Below, one piece after another: positions 53,534-62,846 of a stretch of DNA of 64,000 bases. The notes beneath the pieces were generated by a model. It was not told where the DNA came from and did not search any database. It saw nothing but the letters and a program-made list of their open reading frames with translations. Each line of letters opens with the position of its first letter. The stretch's first letter is position 1. The position numbers and the translations under genes were made by a program. The stretch comes from Pelagibacteraceae bacterium AG-426-E17 (GTDB lineage Bacteria; Pseudomonadota; Alphaproteobacteria; Pelagibacterales; Pelagibacteraceae): NCBI GenBank assembly GCA_003210095.1, contig QCNP01000001.1, positions 666,001-730,000 of the forward strand, read 5' to 3'.

Positions 53534-53551
53534 TTGAAAAGAGTTAATATG
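53461..53551 (+). promoter_or_regulatory. Expression platform hiding the gcvT start codon
   Basis: CATATTAACTCT (53461-53472) is the exact reverse complement of AGAGTTAATATG (53540-53551), which includes the gcvT ATG. The first arm overlaps the 5' P1 strand of aptamer 2 (CTCTG, 53469-53473). The two pairings exclude each other, so ligand-bound P1 would free the start codon. The inverted repeat is observed; the switching model is inferred. Confidence 0.8.
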
Positions 53552-54652
53552 AATATAAAAAAAACTGCATTATTCGAATTACACAGAAAGCATAACGCAA
53601 AGTTCGTTGAGTTTGCTGGTTATAGTATGCCAATTCAATACGCTGAAGGAATTGTAAAAGAGCATAATATTACAAGAAATAAGTCCGGAATTTTTGATGT
53701 TTCTCACATGGGGCAGTTATTCGTTAAATACAGTGATGACGTAACAGATAAGCTACAAGAAATTTTACCGACTGATCTTAAAAATTTAAAAATTAATCAA
53801 AGCAAGTATTCGTTTTTAATGAAAGAGAATGGGGGGATATATGATGATCTTATCATTACCAGGATGAAAGATCAGTACATGATTATTTTAAACGCTGCTT
53901 GTAAACAAAACGATCTTCAAATTATTAAAAATAAATTGAATGATCAAAATTTGGATATGAACAATGATTTATCTCTTATAGCAATACAAGGTCCAGAATC
54001 TAAAACAATTCTTGAAAATGTAGTTTCAAGTGTATCAAAATTAAAATTTATGAACGGATGTGATTTTTCTTTCAAAAATAGCGAAATCTATATAACAAGA
54101 TCTGGATATACAGGTGAAGATGGATTTGAAATATCATTACCAAATAAAGTTGCAATCTCTTTTGTCGAAGAATTAATTTCTAGAGGGTCAACTTTAATTG
54201 GGTTGGGTGCAAGGGATACTTTAAGATTAGAAGCAGGTTTGTGCTTGTACGGTCATGACATAAATGAAAATACTAGTCCAGTAGAAGCAAATTTAAAGTG
54301 GGCTATTTCAAAAAATAGAATTAATGATAATTTTATAGGGTCACAAAAAATAAAAAGACAAATCGAAGAAGGTGTATCAAAATTAAGAGTTGGTATCAAA
54401 CCAGAGACTAGAGTTATAGCAAGAGAGTCAACGAAAATTTTTGATGAAAAAGATAATGAGATTGGAAAAGTTACCAGCGGCACATTTGGACCAAGTGTTA
54501 ATGCATCTATCGCTATGGGCTATATTTCAAATTCTCATTCTAAAACAGATACAAAAGTTTACTTAGAAGTAAGAGGAAAAAAAGTACCTGCCAATGTTTG
54601 CGATCTACCATTTTATAAAAAAAGTTATGTGAAAGGAGAAGTTAATGTCTAA
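53549..54652 (+). CDS. gcvT: Glycine cleavage system T protein (aminomethyltransferase)
   Basis: A 367-residue GcvT with the family motifs [58 protein letters not shown] and near the end [20 protein letters not shown]. It takes the aminomethyl group from lipoyl-GcvH and passes methylene to tetrahydrofolate, releasing ammonia. I chose ATG 53549; the frame also extends to a TTG at 53534, but that lies against the riboswitch. The 12-bp sequestering helix ends precisely on this ATG. It overlaps gcvH by 8 nt. Confidence 0.98.
   Translation: MNIKKTALFELHRKHNAKFVEFAGYSMPIQYAEGIVKEHNITRNKSGIFDVSHMGQLFVKYSDDVTDKLQEILPTDLKNLKINQSKYSFLMKENGGIYDDLIITRMKDQYMIILNAACKQNDLQIIKNKLNDQNLDMNNDLSLIAIQGPESKTILENVVSSVSKLKFMNGCDFSFKNSEIYITRSGYTGEDGFEISLPNKVAISFVEELISRGSTLIGLGARDTLRLEAGLCLYGHDINENTSPVEANLKWAISKNRINDNFIGSQKIKRQIEEGVSKLRVGIKPETRVIARESTKIFDEKDNEIGKVTSGTFGPSVNASIAMGYISNSHSKTDTKVYLEVRGKKVPANVCDLPFYKKSYVKGEVNV
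54632..54638 (+). promoter_or_regulatory. Strong Shine-Dalgarno for gcvH inside gcvT
   Basis: AAAGGAG lies 6 nt before the gcvH ATG, within the last codons of gcvT. Such a strong site is rare in this window, and suggests extra translation of the lipoyl carrier relative to GcvT. Confidence 0.65.
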
Positions 54653-55025
54653 CACAAAATTTTCAAAAGAACATGAATGGATTACACTAGATGGAGAGAT
54701 TGGAACTATTGGAATTACAAAACATGCAACTGAAATGTTAGGTGACATAGTTTTTGCTGAATTACCTGAGAAAGGATCTAATGTTGAAAAAGATGGAACT
54801 GCAGGAGTGGTTGAGTCAACAAAAGCAGCTAGTGATGTATATACGCCAGTAAGTGGTGAGGTTGTAGAAATTAATCAATCAATTGTTGATGATCCATCAA
54901 AAATTAACGCTGACCCAGAGGGTGGAGCGTGGTTTTTCAAATTAAAGTTAAAAGATAAATCAGAATTCGATACTCTTATGAATAAAGAAGAGTACGATAA
55001 ATTTGCTAAGGAGAGCTCATCATAA
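54645..55025 (+). CDS. gcvH: Glycine cleavage system H protein (lipoyl carrier)
   Basis: The 126-residue protein is a typical Gcv[22 protein letters not shown], then [20 protein letters not shown] where the Lys in ESTKA is the lipoylated residue, and [13 protein letters not shown]. The lipoyl arm shuttles the aminomethyl group between GcvP, GcvT and the shared L protein. It overlaps gcvT by 8 nt and gcvP by 1 nt. It is preceded by a good ribosome site. Confidence 0.98.
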   Translation: MSNTKFSKEHEWITLDGEIGTIGITKHATEMLGDIVFAELPEKGSNVEKDGTAGVVESTKAASDVYTPVSGEVVEINQSIVDDPSKINADPEGGAWFFKLKLKDKSEFDTLMNKEEYDKFAKESSS

Positions 55026-57889
55026 TGTTACACGACACAGAAAAAGATTTTATTAAAAGACACATTGGGACTTCAGAAGAAGAACAAAGTAAAATGTTAA
55101 AAGTTCTTGGGTATACCTCACTTGATGAACTTATATCTAAAACTGTTCCAGAAAAAATTCTTTTCACAGATGATTTAGATATTGGTGAACCTAATTCTGA
55201 GTATGAAGCATTAAGAAAATTAAAAAATTTATCAAAAAAGAATATTATATTCTCTAACTATATAGGCATGGGGTATTATGGAACTTATACACCAAATGTT
55301 ATTATTAGAAATATTCTTGAAAATCCGGGATGGTATACTTCTTATACACCTTACCAACCAGAAGTCGCTCAAGGTAGATTAGAAATGTTACTTAATTTTC
55401 AACAGATGATTGTTGATTTCACAGGAATGGACATTGCGAATGCATCTCTGCTTGATGAGGGGACAGCGGCAGCAGAGGCAATGGGTCTAAGTTATAGGCT
55501 TGATAAAAAAGATTCTAAAACAGTTTTTATTTCAGAAAACTGCCATCCACAAACAATTGAAGTTGTAAAGACAAGAGCTGAACCATTAGGTTTAAAAGTT
55601 ATTGTTGGAAGTGAGGATAAAGTTATTGATGAAGAATCTGATTTAGTTTGTGGTATTATTCAATATCCAGGTACATTGGGTGATATTAAAGATCCAAGTG
55701 AATACATAAGTAAAATTCACAAAAAAAACGGTAAAGCAATACTTGTTTGTGATTTGTTAGCTTTAGCTTTATTAAAGACACCCGCAGAATTAGGTGCCGA
55801 TATAGCAGTGGGAAGCTCACAAAGATTTGGAATACCTATGGGTTACGGTGGCCCGCATGCAGCTTTTTTTGCAACAAAAGATGAATTTAAAAGATCAATG
55901 CCTGGAAGGATCATTGGAGTTTCAGTCGATAGACACGGCAATAAAGCTTACAGGTTGTCTCTACAAACAAGAGAGCAACATATAAGACGAGATAAAGCTA
56001 CAAGTAATATTTGTACAGCTCAAGCCTTATTAGCTATAGTTTCAGCGGCCTATGCAGTTTATCATGGTCCAAAAGGAATAAAAAATATTTCAGAAAGAGT
56101 TTCCCAACTTACAAAAAACTTCGCTGACAAAATAAAGCAATCTGGATACAAACTATATTCAGAATCATATTTTGATACTGTTACAATTTACACTAAGGAA
56201 AAGACTGATCAAATTTTCAAAAATGCACTTGATCAAAAGATAAATGTAAGAAAAGTAAACTCAGAAATGATAGCTGTTTCTTTTGATGAGAGAAAGAATG
56301 TATACAGAGCAAATCAGCTTTTAAAAATATTTAATTCCACTGAGTCAATTAAAGACAATCCTACCAGAAGCTTGCCAAATTTACCCAAAAATCTTCTAAG
56401 GACATCAAAATATTTAGAACACCCTGTTTTCAACTCCTACCATTCAGAAACTGAAATGCTGAGATATTTGAAAAGATTAGAAGACAAGGACATTGCTCTT
56501 AATAGATCTATGATTGCACTTGGATCTTGTACAATGAAACTCAATGCTGTAGCAGAAATGATACCAATCAGTTGGAGAGAATTTGCAGAGCCACATCCTT
56601 TTGCTCCTGTAGAACAAATGGAAGGATATAGAAAATTATTCACAGATTTAAAAAATTGGTTGAGATCAATTACAGGTTTCTCTGGTGTTTCATTACAACC
56701 TAATGCAGGAGCCCAAGGTGAATACGCTGGCTTAATGGTAATTAGAAAGTATCATATCGATAGGGGAGAAAGTAACAGAAATGTATGTCTTATCCCAAGT
56801 TCAGCCCATGGAACAAATCCTGCTAGTGCCCAAATGGTAGGAATGAAAGTTGTGGTCGTTAATTGCGATAAAGAGGGAAACGTTGACATAGAAGATCTGA
56901 AAAAGAAAGCAGAGCTTAATTCAGAAAATCTAGGCGCGTTGATGGTAACTTATCCATCTACCCATGGTGTTTTTGAAGAAAAAATTTCTGATATTTGCAA
57001 AATAATTCATGATAATGGTGGTCAAGTTTATATGGATGGTGCAAATTTAAATGCATTGGTTGGTATAGCTAAGCCTGGTAATTTTGGACCAGATGTTTGT
57101 CACATAAATTTACACAAAACTTTTTGTATACCTCATGGAGGAGGTGGCCCAGGCATGGGACCAATCGCTTGTAAAAAACATTTAGAATTTTTTTTACCAA
57201 GTCACCCAATTATAAAGGATTGTGGTCCAGTTTCTGGAATTGGATCTGTCTCTGCAGCTCCTTGGGGAAGCTCTAGTATTTTATCTATTTCTTGGATGTA
57301 CATTAAGATGATGGGCTCAGAAGGTCTTAAATTGGCTACCCAGAATGCAATCCTTAATGCAAATTACTTAGCTTATAAACTTAAAAATCATTTTCCAATC
57401 TTATATACAGGTAAAAATGGAAATATCGCTCATGAATGTATTATCGACATAAGACCTATCAAAACTGAAACAGGTATAACAGAAGAAGATATTGCAAAAA
57501 GGTTAATTGATTTTGGATTTCACGCTCCAACAATGTCTTGGCCTGTAGCTGGTACAATGATGATAGAACCAACTGAAAGTGAAAGCCTTACGGAAATAGA
57601 CAAATTTTGCGAAACCTTAATAAAGATTAAAAAAGAAATAGAAAAGATTAAATCTGGAGAGTTTGATAAATTAGATAACCCTATTAAAAATGCACCACAT
57701 ACAGATCTTGAACTATCATCTGACGAATGGAAACATAAATACTCCAGAGAGGAAGCAGCTTACCCTTCTAAACACTTAAAGAGAAATAAATTTTGGCCAC
57801 CAGTTGCTAGGGTAGATAACGTTTATGGAGATAAAAACATATTCTGCACTTGCCCAAGCATGGATGAATTTAAAGAAGACGCAGCTTAA
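55025..57889 (+). CDS. gcvP: Glycine dehydrogenase (decarboxylating), single-chain GcvP
   Basis: The 954-residue P protein is the fused homodimeric type, not the split GcvPA/GcvPB. Landmarks are FIKRHIGTSEEEQ at the start, YTPYQPEVAQGRLE, GIPMGYGGPHAAFF in the first half, then FHPFAPVEQ-like EPHPFAPVEQMEGY, SSAHGTNPASAQM and HINLHKTFCIPHGGGGPGMGP with the pyridoxal-phosphate Lys. It decarboxylates glycine and loads H protein. It ends the riboswitch-controlled operon gcvTHP; the L protein gene is not in the window. Confidence 0.99.
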   Translation: MLHDTEKDFIKRHIGTSEEEQSKMLKVLGYTSLDELISKTVPEKILFTDDLDIGEPNSEYEALRKLKNLSKKNIIFSNYIGMGYYGTYTPNVIIRNILENPGWYTSYTPYQPEVAQGRLEMLLNFQQMIVDFTGMDIANASLLDEGTAAAEAMGLSYRLDKKDSKTVFISENCHPQTIEVVKTRAEPLGLKVIVGSEDKVIDEESDLVCGIIQYPGTLGDIKDPSEYISKIHKKNGKAILVCDLLALALLKTPAELGADIAVGSSQRFGIPMGYGGPHAAFFATKDEFKRSMPGRIIGVSVDRHGNKAYRLSLQTREQHIRRDKATSNICTAQALLAIVSAAYAVYHGPKGIKNISERVSQLTKNFADKIKQSGYKLYSESYFDTVTIYTKEKTDQIFKNALDQKINVRKVNSEMIAVSFDERKNVYRANQLLKIFNSTESIKDNPTRSLPNLPKNLLRTSKYLEHPVFNSYHSETEMLRYLKRLEDKDIALNRSMIALGSCTMKLNAVAEMIPISWREFAEPHPFAPVEQMEGYRKLFTDLKNWLRSITGFSGVSLQPNAGAQGEYAGLMVIRKYHIDRGESNRNVCLIPSSAHGTNPASAQMVGMKVVVVNCDKEGNVDIEDLKKKAELNSENLGALMVTYPSTHGVFEEKISDICKIIHDNGGQVYMDGANLNALVGIAKPGNFGPDVCHINLHKTFCIPHGGGGPGMGPIACKKHLEFFLPSHPIIKDCGPVSGIGSVSAAPWGSSSILSISWMYIKMMGSEGLKLATQNAILNANYLAYKLKNHFPILYTGKNGNIAHECIIDIRPIKTETGITEEDIAKRLIDFGFHAPTMSWPVAGTMMIEPTESESLTEIDKFCETLIKIKKEIEKIKSGEFDKLDNPIKNAPHTDLELSSDEWKHKYSREEAAYPSKHLKRNKFWPPVARVDNVYGDKNIFCTCPSMDEFKEDAA

Positions 57890-57895
57890 AAATTA

Positions 57896-59131
57896 ATGAA
57901 AGTTGCAGTCATTGGCTCAGGAATCTCAGGACTTAGTGCTGCTTATTATTTATCGAAAAAATATAAAGTTGATTTATTTGAAAAAGAGGATCGTTTTGGT
58001 GGACACTCTCATACAATTGATATTCAATTAGATGAAAATAAAAACAAAATTCTCGCAGATATTGGTTTTATAGTTTTTAATAAAAAAACTTATCCTAATT
58101 TAATTAATTTTTTTAAAGAGATTGAAGTAGATATAGAAAAAAGTGACATGAGTTTATCTTTTATGACTAAAGACATAAATTTAGAGTATTGTGGAAAAGG
58201 ATTAAAAGGTATTTTCTCATACAAAAAAAACTTATTTAATTTTAATTTTTTTAAAATGTTTTTAGAAATATTAAAATTTTACAAGAAAAGTTCTAAATTG
58301 AATGAATTTGATGAAAGTATAAGCCTAGGCGAATACTTAATTAAGGAAAAACATTCTGAATATTTTATTAATTATCACCTAATTCCTATGGTATCTGCAA
58401 TTTGGTCAATGCCACCATATGATGCAAAAAAAATGCCAATTAAATTTTTTATGAGATTTTTTCAAAACCATGGTTTATTTAATTTGAGTAACAGACCACA
58501 GTGGTACACAGTAAAAAATAGAAGCAGACAATATGTAAAAAAAGTAATAGAGAAAGTTAGTGGTGAGCATTTTAAAAATTACAAAATTAGAAAAATTAAA
58601 AGAATTTCTAATTTCGTAAGGATTTTTTATGGTTCGGATAATGAATATTTTGATTATGATAAAGTTATTATTGCAACTCATGCTGACGAAGCAAAAAATA
58701 TGATTGAAAATAAATCTGAAGATGAAAATAAAATTTTAGGCAGTTTTCAATATAAAAAAAATTTAGCAATAATTCATTCAGATGATGTTGTTATGCCAAA
58801 AAAAAAAATTAATTGGTCAGCATGGAATACCTCTATTTCACAAAAAAAAAGTTCTGTAACCTACTGGTTAAACTTATTACAAAACTTTAATATAAGTAAA
58901 AATATCTTTTTAACTCTAAACCCCTTTGAAAATATAAATAGAGATAAGATAATAAAGAAAGTTGAATTTACACACCCTTATTACGATCACACAACATTAG
59001 AAAACCAAAAAAAATTACATTTGATACAAAACAAAAAAAATATATTATTTTGTGGCAGTTATTTTGGATATGGATTTCACGAAGATGGTATTAAATCCTC
59101 TCTGGAAATGATTAAATTTTTAGATGGTTAA
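57896..59131 (+). CDS. FAD-dependent amine-oxidase-like protein (lipid cluster)
   Basis: A 411-residue flavoprotein starting with a Rossmann FAD motif, VAVIGSGISGLSAAYYLSKKY, followed by the acidic ribose-binding LFEKEDRFGGHSHT and a C-terminal FCGSYFGYGFHEDG. It belongs to the NAD/FAD-binding amine-oxidase-like group that is regularly found beside DUF1365 and cyclopropane-synthase-like genes, as here. In Rhodobacter such neighbours take part in modifying unsaturated fatty acids after singlet-oxygen stress, so lipid desaturation or oxidation is likelier than amine oxidation. It begins 6 nt after gcvP and overlaps the DUF1365 gene by 8 nt. Confidence 0.86.
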   Translation: MKVAVIGSGISGLSAAYYLSKKYKVDLFEKEDRFGGHSHTIDIQLDENKNKILADIGFIVFNKKTYPNLINFFKEIEVDIEKSDMSLSFMTKDINLEYCGKGLKGIFSYKKNLFNFNFFKMFLEILKFYKKSSKLNEFDESISLGEYLIKEKHSEYFINYHLIPMVSAIWSMPPYDAKKMPIKFFMRFFQNHGLFNLSNRPQWYTVKNRSRQYVKKVIEKVSGEHFKNYKIRKIKRISNFVRIFYGSDNEYFDYDKVIIATHADEAKNMIENKSEDENKILGSFQYKKNLAIIHSDDVVMPKKKINWSAWNTSISQKKSSVTYWLNLLQNFNISKNIFLTLNPFENINRDKIIKKVEFTHPYYDHTTLENQKKLHLIQNKKNILFCGSYFGYGFHEDGIKSSLEMIKFLDG

Positions 59132-59891
59132 AAATTCTTGTATTTATATTGGAAATGTAGTTCATAAAAGGTTTAAACCTAAAAAGCATTTCTTTAAATA
59201 TAGTGTTTTTTCTATTTTTTTAGATCTTGATGAAATTAATGAACTCGAAAAAGAAATCTCCTTTTTTTCTTATAATAAATTTAATATTTTAAGTTTTTTT
59301 GATAAAGATCATGGCAATAGAGATGGTTCATCAATAAAGGATTGGATAATCCAAGTTTTACAAAAAAAAAATATTTATACAAAAAATATTAAAATTAAAA
59401 TTTTATGCTATCCAAGAATATTTGGTTATGTCTTTAATCCTTTAAGTATTTTTTTTATCTACGACACAGACTCAAATCCAATAGCAATATTATACGAGGT
59501 CAAAAATACTTTTGGGGAACAACATACTTATGTTTTTAAAATTAATATTAAAGATCAACATATCTCTAATAATTGTAAAAAGAAATTTTACGTATCACCT
59601 TTTATGGATCTAGAGTCAAAATATTTTTTTAAAGTATTGATTCCCAATGAAAGACTCTCAGTAATCATCGATCAAAGAGATAAAGAGGGAAAACTATTAT
59701 TCGCCTCTCAAGACGGTGAAAGGGTAAAAATAAGCTCGAAAAATCTACTTATATCTTATTTAAAACACCCCTTAATGACCCTCAAAATCATTTCAGCAAT
59801 ACATTATGAGGCATTAAAGCTTTGGATCAAAGGTGTTAAATTAGTTAAAAAGAAATTTAAAATTAAAAACAATACTAGTTACGAAAATTAA
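59124..59891 (+). CDS. DUF1365-family protein
   Basis: A 255-residue protein of the DUF1365 family: the start SCIYIGNVVHKRFKPKKHFFKYSVF, then FLDLDEI, DHGNRDG, YPRIFGYVFNPLSIFFIYD, VKNTFGEQHTYVF and KFYVSPFMDLESKYFFKV are its typical blocks. No catalytic role is established for the family to my knowledge. Its constant position between the flavoprotein and the methyltransferase suggests a shared lipid-modifying pathway. It overlaps both neighbours (8 nt and 1 nt). Confidence 0.88.
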   Translation: MVKNSCIYIGNVVHKRFKPKKHFFKYSVFSIFLDLDEINELEKEISFFSYNKFNILSFFDKDHGNRDGSSIKDWIIQVLQKKNIYTKNIKIKILCYPRIFGYVFNPLSIFFIYDTDSNPIAILYEVKNTFGEQHTYVFKINIKDQHISNNCKKKFYVSPFMDLESKYFFKVLIPNERLSVIIDQRDKEGKLLFASQDGERVKISSKNLLISYLKHPLMTLKIISAIHYEALKLWIKGVKLVKKKFKIKNNTSYEN

Positions 59892-61063
59892 TGATCAATA
59901 ATGTTTCAAAAAAAATAGCTTTTTCCGCTTTAAAAATGATCAAATACGGAAAAATTATAGTAACGGATTACGATGATAGAAAATATGTATTTGGTGATGA
60001 TGAAAGTTTAGTTGTCATTGTAAAAATTAATAAATCGGATTTTTTTAAAAAAATTATATCAAAAGGCAGTATTGGTATGGCAGAGGCCTACATGAATAAT
60101 GAATTCGAAACAAATAATCTATCAGGATTAATTGAGTTAACTGCTAAAAATATTAAAATAATTCATAAGTTTTCTGGTATTTTAGATTTATCTTTCATTA
60201 ATTATCTAAAAAAAATGTTCAATAAAAATACTAAATCAAATAGTAAAAAAAATATTTCTAAACATTATGATTTAGGAAATGAGTTTTTTTCTCTTTGGTT
60301 AGATAATAGCTTAACTTATTCTAGTGCTATATTTGAAAATGATAAATTAGATTTAGAAGAAGCACAAATCAACAAGTATCAAAAATTAACTTCACTTATT
60401 AAGCCTAAAATCGGCGATAAAGTTCTAGAGATAGGTTGTGGATGGGGTGGATTTGCAGAATTCATAGGTAAAAATTATGATGTAAAATTAGATTGTATAA
60501 CAATTTCAAAAAAGCAATTTGATTATGCAAAAAATAGAATTTATAAAATTGGTCTAAATGAAAAAGTTAATATTAAAATGCAGGATTATAGAGATGTCGA
60601 AAATAAATATAATTCAATCGCCTCAATTGAAATGATTGAGGCAGTTGGTCAAAACTATTTAAAAAATTATTTTCAAAGTATTAAAAAATATTTAAAAGAT
60701 GATGGTAAGGCCGCAATCCAAGCAATTACAATCGATGATAAATTATTCAATAGATATAAGAAAAAAGAGGATTTTATTCAAAAATATATTTTTCCTGGGG
60801 GCTTTCTTCCATCCAAAGGCTCATTAGTTGAATATGCAAAAAAAACTGGTTTAGAGCTTAACCAGTGTAGTTCTTATGGAGCGCATTATAGCAATACTCT
60901 TAAAATATGGAGAGAAAAATTTTTTAAAAGCTGGGAACTTATATCTAAACAAGGTTTTGATAATACATTTAAGAGAATGTGGAATTTTTATTTATCTTAT
61001 TGTGAGGCTGGTTTTAGATCAAAAAATATTGACTTAATACAGTTTTCTTTACTAAAAAAATAA
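59891..61063 (+). CDS. Cyclopropane-fatty-acid-synthase-like methyltransferase
   Basis: The 390-residue protein is a CFA-synthase-family enzyme. SKHYDLGNEFFSLWLDNSLTYSSA is its hallmark, the S-adenosylmethionine loop is VLEIGCGWGGFAEF, and IEMIEAVGQNY and FIQKYIFPGGFLPS follow. It methylates the double bond of acyl chains in membrane phospholipids, giving cyclopropane or methyl-branched products. The flavoprotein and DUF1365 neighbours raise the option of the UfaM-type branch that leads to methylated and furan fatty acids in other alphaproteobacteria. The family is certain, the exact product is not. Confidence 0.92.
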   Translation: MINNVSKKIAFSALKMIKYGKIIVTDYDDRKYVFGDDESLVVIVKINKSDFFKKIISKGSIGMAEAYMNNEFETNNLSGLIELTAKNIKIIHKFSGILDLSFINYLKKMFNKNTKSNSKKNISKHYDLGNEFFSLWLDNSLTYSSAIFENDKLDLEEAQINKYQKLTSLIKPKIGDKVLEIGCGWGGFAEFIGKNYDVKLDCITISKKQFDYAKNRIYKIGLNEKVNIKMQDYRDVENKYNSIASIEMIEAVGQNYLKNYFQSIKKYLKDDGKAAIQAITIDDKLFNRYKKKEDFIQKYIFPGGFLPSKGSLVEYAKKTGLELNQCSSYGAHYSNTLKIWREKFFKSWELISKQGFDNTFKRMWNFYLSYCEAGFRSKNIDLIQFSLLKK

Positions 61064-61067
61064 TTAT

Positions 61068-61601
61068 ATGAAATTAATAAAATCAATTCTATTGATTATT
61101 GTCTTATCCTTAGTTACAAGCTGTTCAAATAATATGAAGCCAGAAGATTTTAAAAATACTGAGCCCACTTTGCTAATTGAGGAGTATTTTGATGGTAAAG
61201 TGAAGGCATGGGGAATTTTACAAGACAGAGGCGGAAAAGTAACACGTCAATTCAAAGCAGATTTAATTGGTTCCTTTAAAGACAATATAATTACATTAGA
61301 CGAAGACTTTTATTGGACTGATGGCGAAAAACAAAAAAGAACTTGGAAAATAAAAAAAATAAATAATAATAAATATGTTGGAACAGCACCAGATGTAGTT
61401 GGAGAAGCAACAGGTGTTCAATATGGATCAGCATTTAAATTTAAATATGACTTACTAGTTCCATTCAAAAATAAAAATATTAAAGTTTCATTTGATGATT
61501 GGATATTTAAACAAGATGAAAAAGTTGCAATCAATAGAGCAACTTTAACTAAATTTGGTTTTAAGGTTGGAGAGTTGACTGTTTTTTTTATGAAAGATTA
61601 A
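61068..61601 (+). CDS. DUF3833-type lipoprotein
   Basis: A 177-residue lipoprotein with the signal ending LVTSCS (Cys19) and the family blocks FKNTEPTLLIEEYFDGKVKAW, GILQDRGGKVTRQF, DEDFYWTDGEKQKRTW and YDLLVPFKNKNIKVSFDDW. The single calycin-like beta-barrel domain could bind a lipid or fatty acid. It follows the methyltransferase gene in many marine bacteria, again tying it to membrane lipid modification. It overlaps the convergent SDR gene by 4 nt. Confidence 0.87.
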   Translation: MKLIKSILLIIVLSLVTSCSNNMKPEDFKNTEPTLLIEEYFDGKVKAWGILQDRGGKVTRQFKADLIGSFKDNIITLDEDFYWTDGEKQKRTWKIKKINNNKYVGTAPDVVGEATGVQYGSAFKFKYDLLVPFKNKNIKVSFDDWIFKQDEKVAINRATLTKFGFKVGELTVFFMKD

Positions 61602-62356
61602 TCAACAATCTTTTTCATACCTTTTTCTATAATTCTAAAATAAAGACCATTTGGCATTACTTTAAGTACTTTCATAATAGAGGTAAAAGATTTTGGAAAG
61701 TGAATTTCAAATCCCTTATTTTTTGTTAAGCCTTTAAACATTTGATCTGCAGCAAATTCTGGAGATTTAATCATTGGCATTGGAAAATCATTTTTATCAG
61801 TCATAGGTGTTTTTATAAAGCCAGGACTTACAAGAGAAACACGAATATTAAACCTTTTTAAATCAAAGTATAAGCTTTCTGCAAAACTACTTAGTGCAGA
61901 TTTAGATGCACAATACGCTCCTGCTGCAGGCAAGCCTCTATAACCTGCTACTGAAGATACTATAGATATGTGACCTGACTTTCTATTTTTATAATAATCA
62001 TAAACAGAATCAATTGAGTTTATGGTACCAAAAAAATTAACTTCCATAATTTTCTTAACTTTTTCAAGATTTAAACTTTTCTCTGATTTTGGATCATGAA
62101 TTCCTGTACAGAAAACAGATATATCAATCTCTCCAATTTTATTTTTAATATTTTCGAATACATTTTTACATTTTTCACTATCCGTTACGTCTAAAGGAAA
62201 TGGCATTATATTCTCATTACTCTGAGAAATTTCATTTAATAAATTCTCTCTTCTCGCTGAAATTGCTACCTTCCAACCTTCTTTTGCAAATTTTAAAGCT
62301 AGAGCTTTACCAATCCCGCTACTAGCTCCGGTTATCCATATTGATTTATTATTCAT
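61598..62356 (-). CDS. Short-chain dehydrogenase/reductase
   Basis: The 252-residue SDR has the Rossmann motif WITGASSGIGKALALKFA, DVTDSEK for the adenine ring, the catalytic Ser in SSVAGYRGLP and the YCASK Tyr-Lys pair. A C-terminal extension of about 40 basic, hydrophobic residues could touch the membrane. SDRs of this kind recur beside the CFA-like lipid cluster, so a fatty-acyl or lipid substrate is plausible. It faces tspO with only 6 nt between the annotated start codons. Confidence 0.9.
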   Translation of the reverse strand: MNNKSIWITGASSGIGKALALKFAKEGWKVAISARRENLLNEISQSNENIMPFPLDVTDSEKCKNVFENIKNKIGEIDISVFCTGIHDPKSEKSLNLEKVKKIMEVNFFGTINSIDSVYDYYKNRKSGHISIVSSVAGYRGLPAAGAYCASKSALSSFAESLYFDLKRFNIRVSLVSPGFIKTPMTDKNDFPMPMIKSPEFAADQMFKGLTKNKGFEIHFPKSFTSIMKVLKVMPNGLYFRIIEKGMKKIVD

Positions 62357-62362
62357 ATAAAA

Positions 62363-62845
62363 ATGATGTATAATATGAATATGTTAAAAAATAAATTTAT
62401 ATCTTTTACTATATTTGCAATAATTACATATTCTGCGTCGTTTATAGGAAGTATAGCGACAATTTCTTACAAAGAGCCATGGTATTCGACACTAAATAAA
62501 TCTTTTTTGACACCCCCGGATTGGGTATTTGCTCCTGTATGGACAACTTTATATCTTTTTATGGCTATAGCTATTTGGTCGGCTTGGCATAAGAATTATA
62601 ATATAAATTTAGTTTTAATATACTTGATTCATTTATGTTTTAATACAACTTGGAGTATAGTTTTTTTTGTTTTCCACAACATTGAATTAGCATTAATTAA
62701 TTTAATAGTAATATTAATGTTTATAGCACTATTAACTTTCAAATATAAAAAAATAAATAATTTAAGTTTTTATCTAATGATTCCATATTTACTTTGGAGC
62801 TGTTATGCATTAATTCTTAATTTTACTTTAGTTTTATTAAATTAA
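62363..62845 (+). CDS. tspO: TspO/MBR family membrane protein
   Basis: The 160-residue protein has five hydrophobic helices and TspO signatures: WYSTLNKSFLTPPDWVFAPVWTTLYLFMAIAIW after the first helix, HLCFNTTWSIVFF and the terminal PYLLWSCYALILN. TspO binds porphyrins and other hydrophobic ligands and in alphaproteobacteria links to oxygen and light responses. Several starts are possible (62363, 62366, 62375, 62381); the last gives the most usual N-terminus. Placement beside lipid and redox genes fits a photo-oxidative stress theme. Confidence 0.9.
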   Translation: MMYNMNMLKNKFISFTIFAIITYSASFIGSIATISYKEPWYSTLNKSFLTPPDWVFAPVWTTLYLFMAIAIWSAWHKNYNINLVLIYLIHLCFNTTWSIVFFVFHNIELALINLIVILMFIALLTFKYKKINNLSFYLMIPYLLWSCYALILNFTLVLLN

Positions 62846-62846
62846 T

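Noticed and set aside
53534-53548. TTG start for gcvT inside the riboswitch end
   Set aside because: The ATG at 53549 matches the family N-terminus, and the sequestering helix ends on it.
54647-54657. GTCTAACACAA, a 10/11 match to the motif array, at the gcvH start
   Set aside because: It is explained by the coding sequence Ser-Asn-Thr after the ATG, is single, and lacks phased neighbours.
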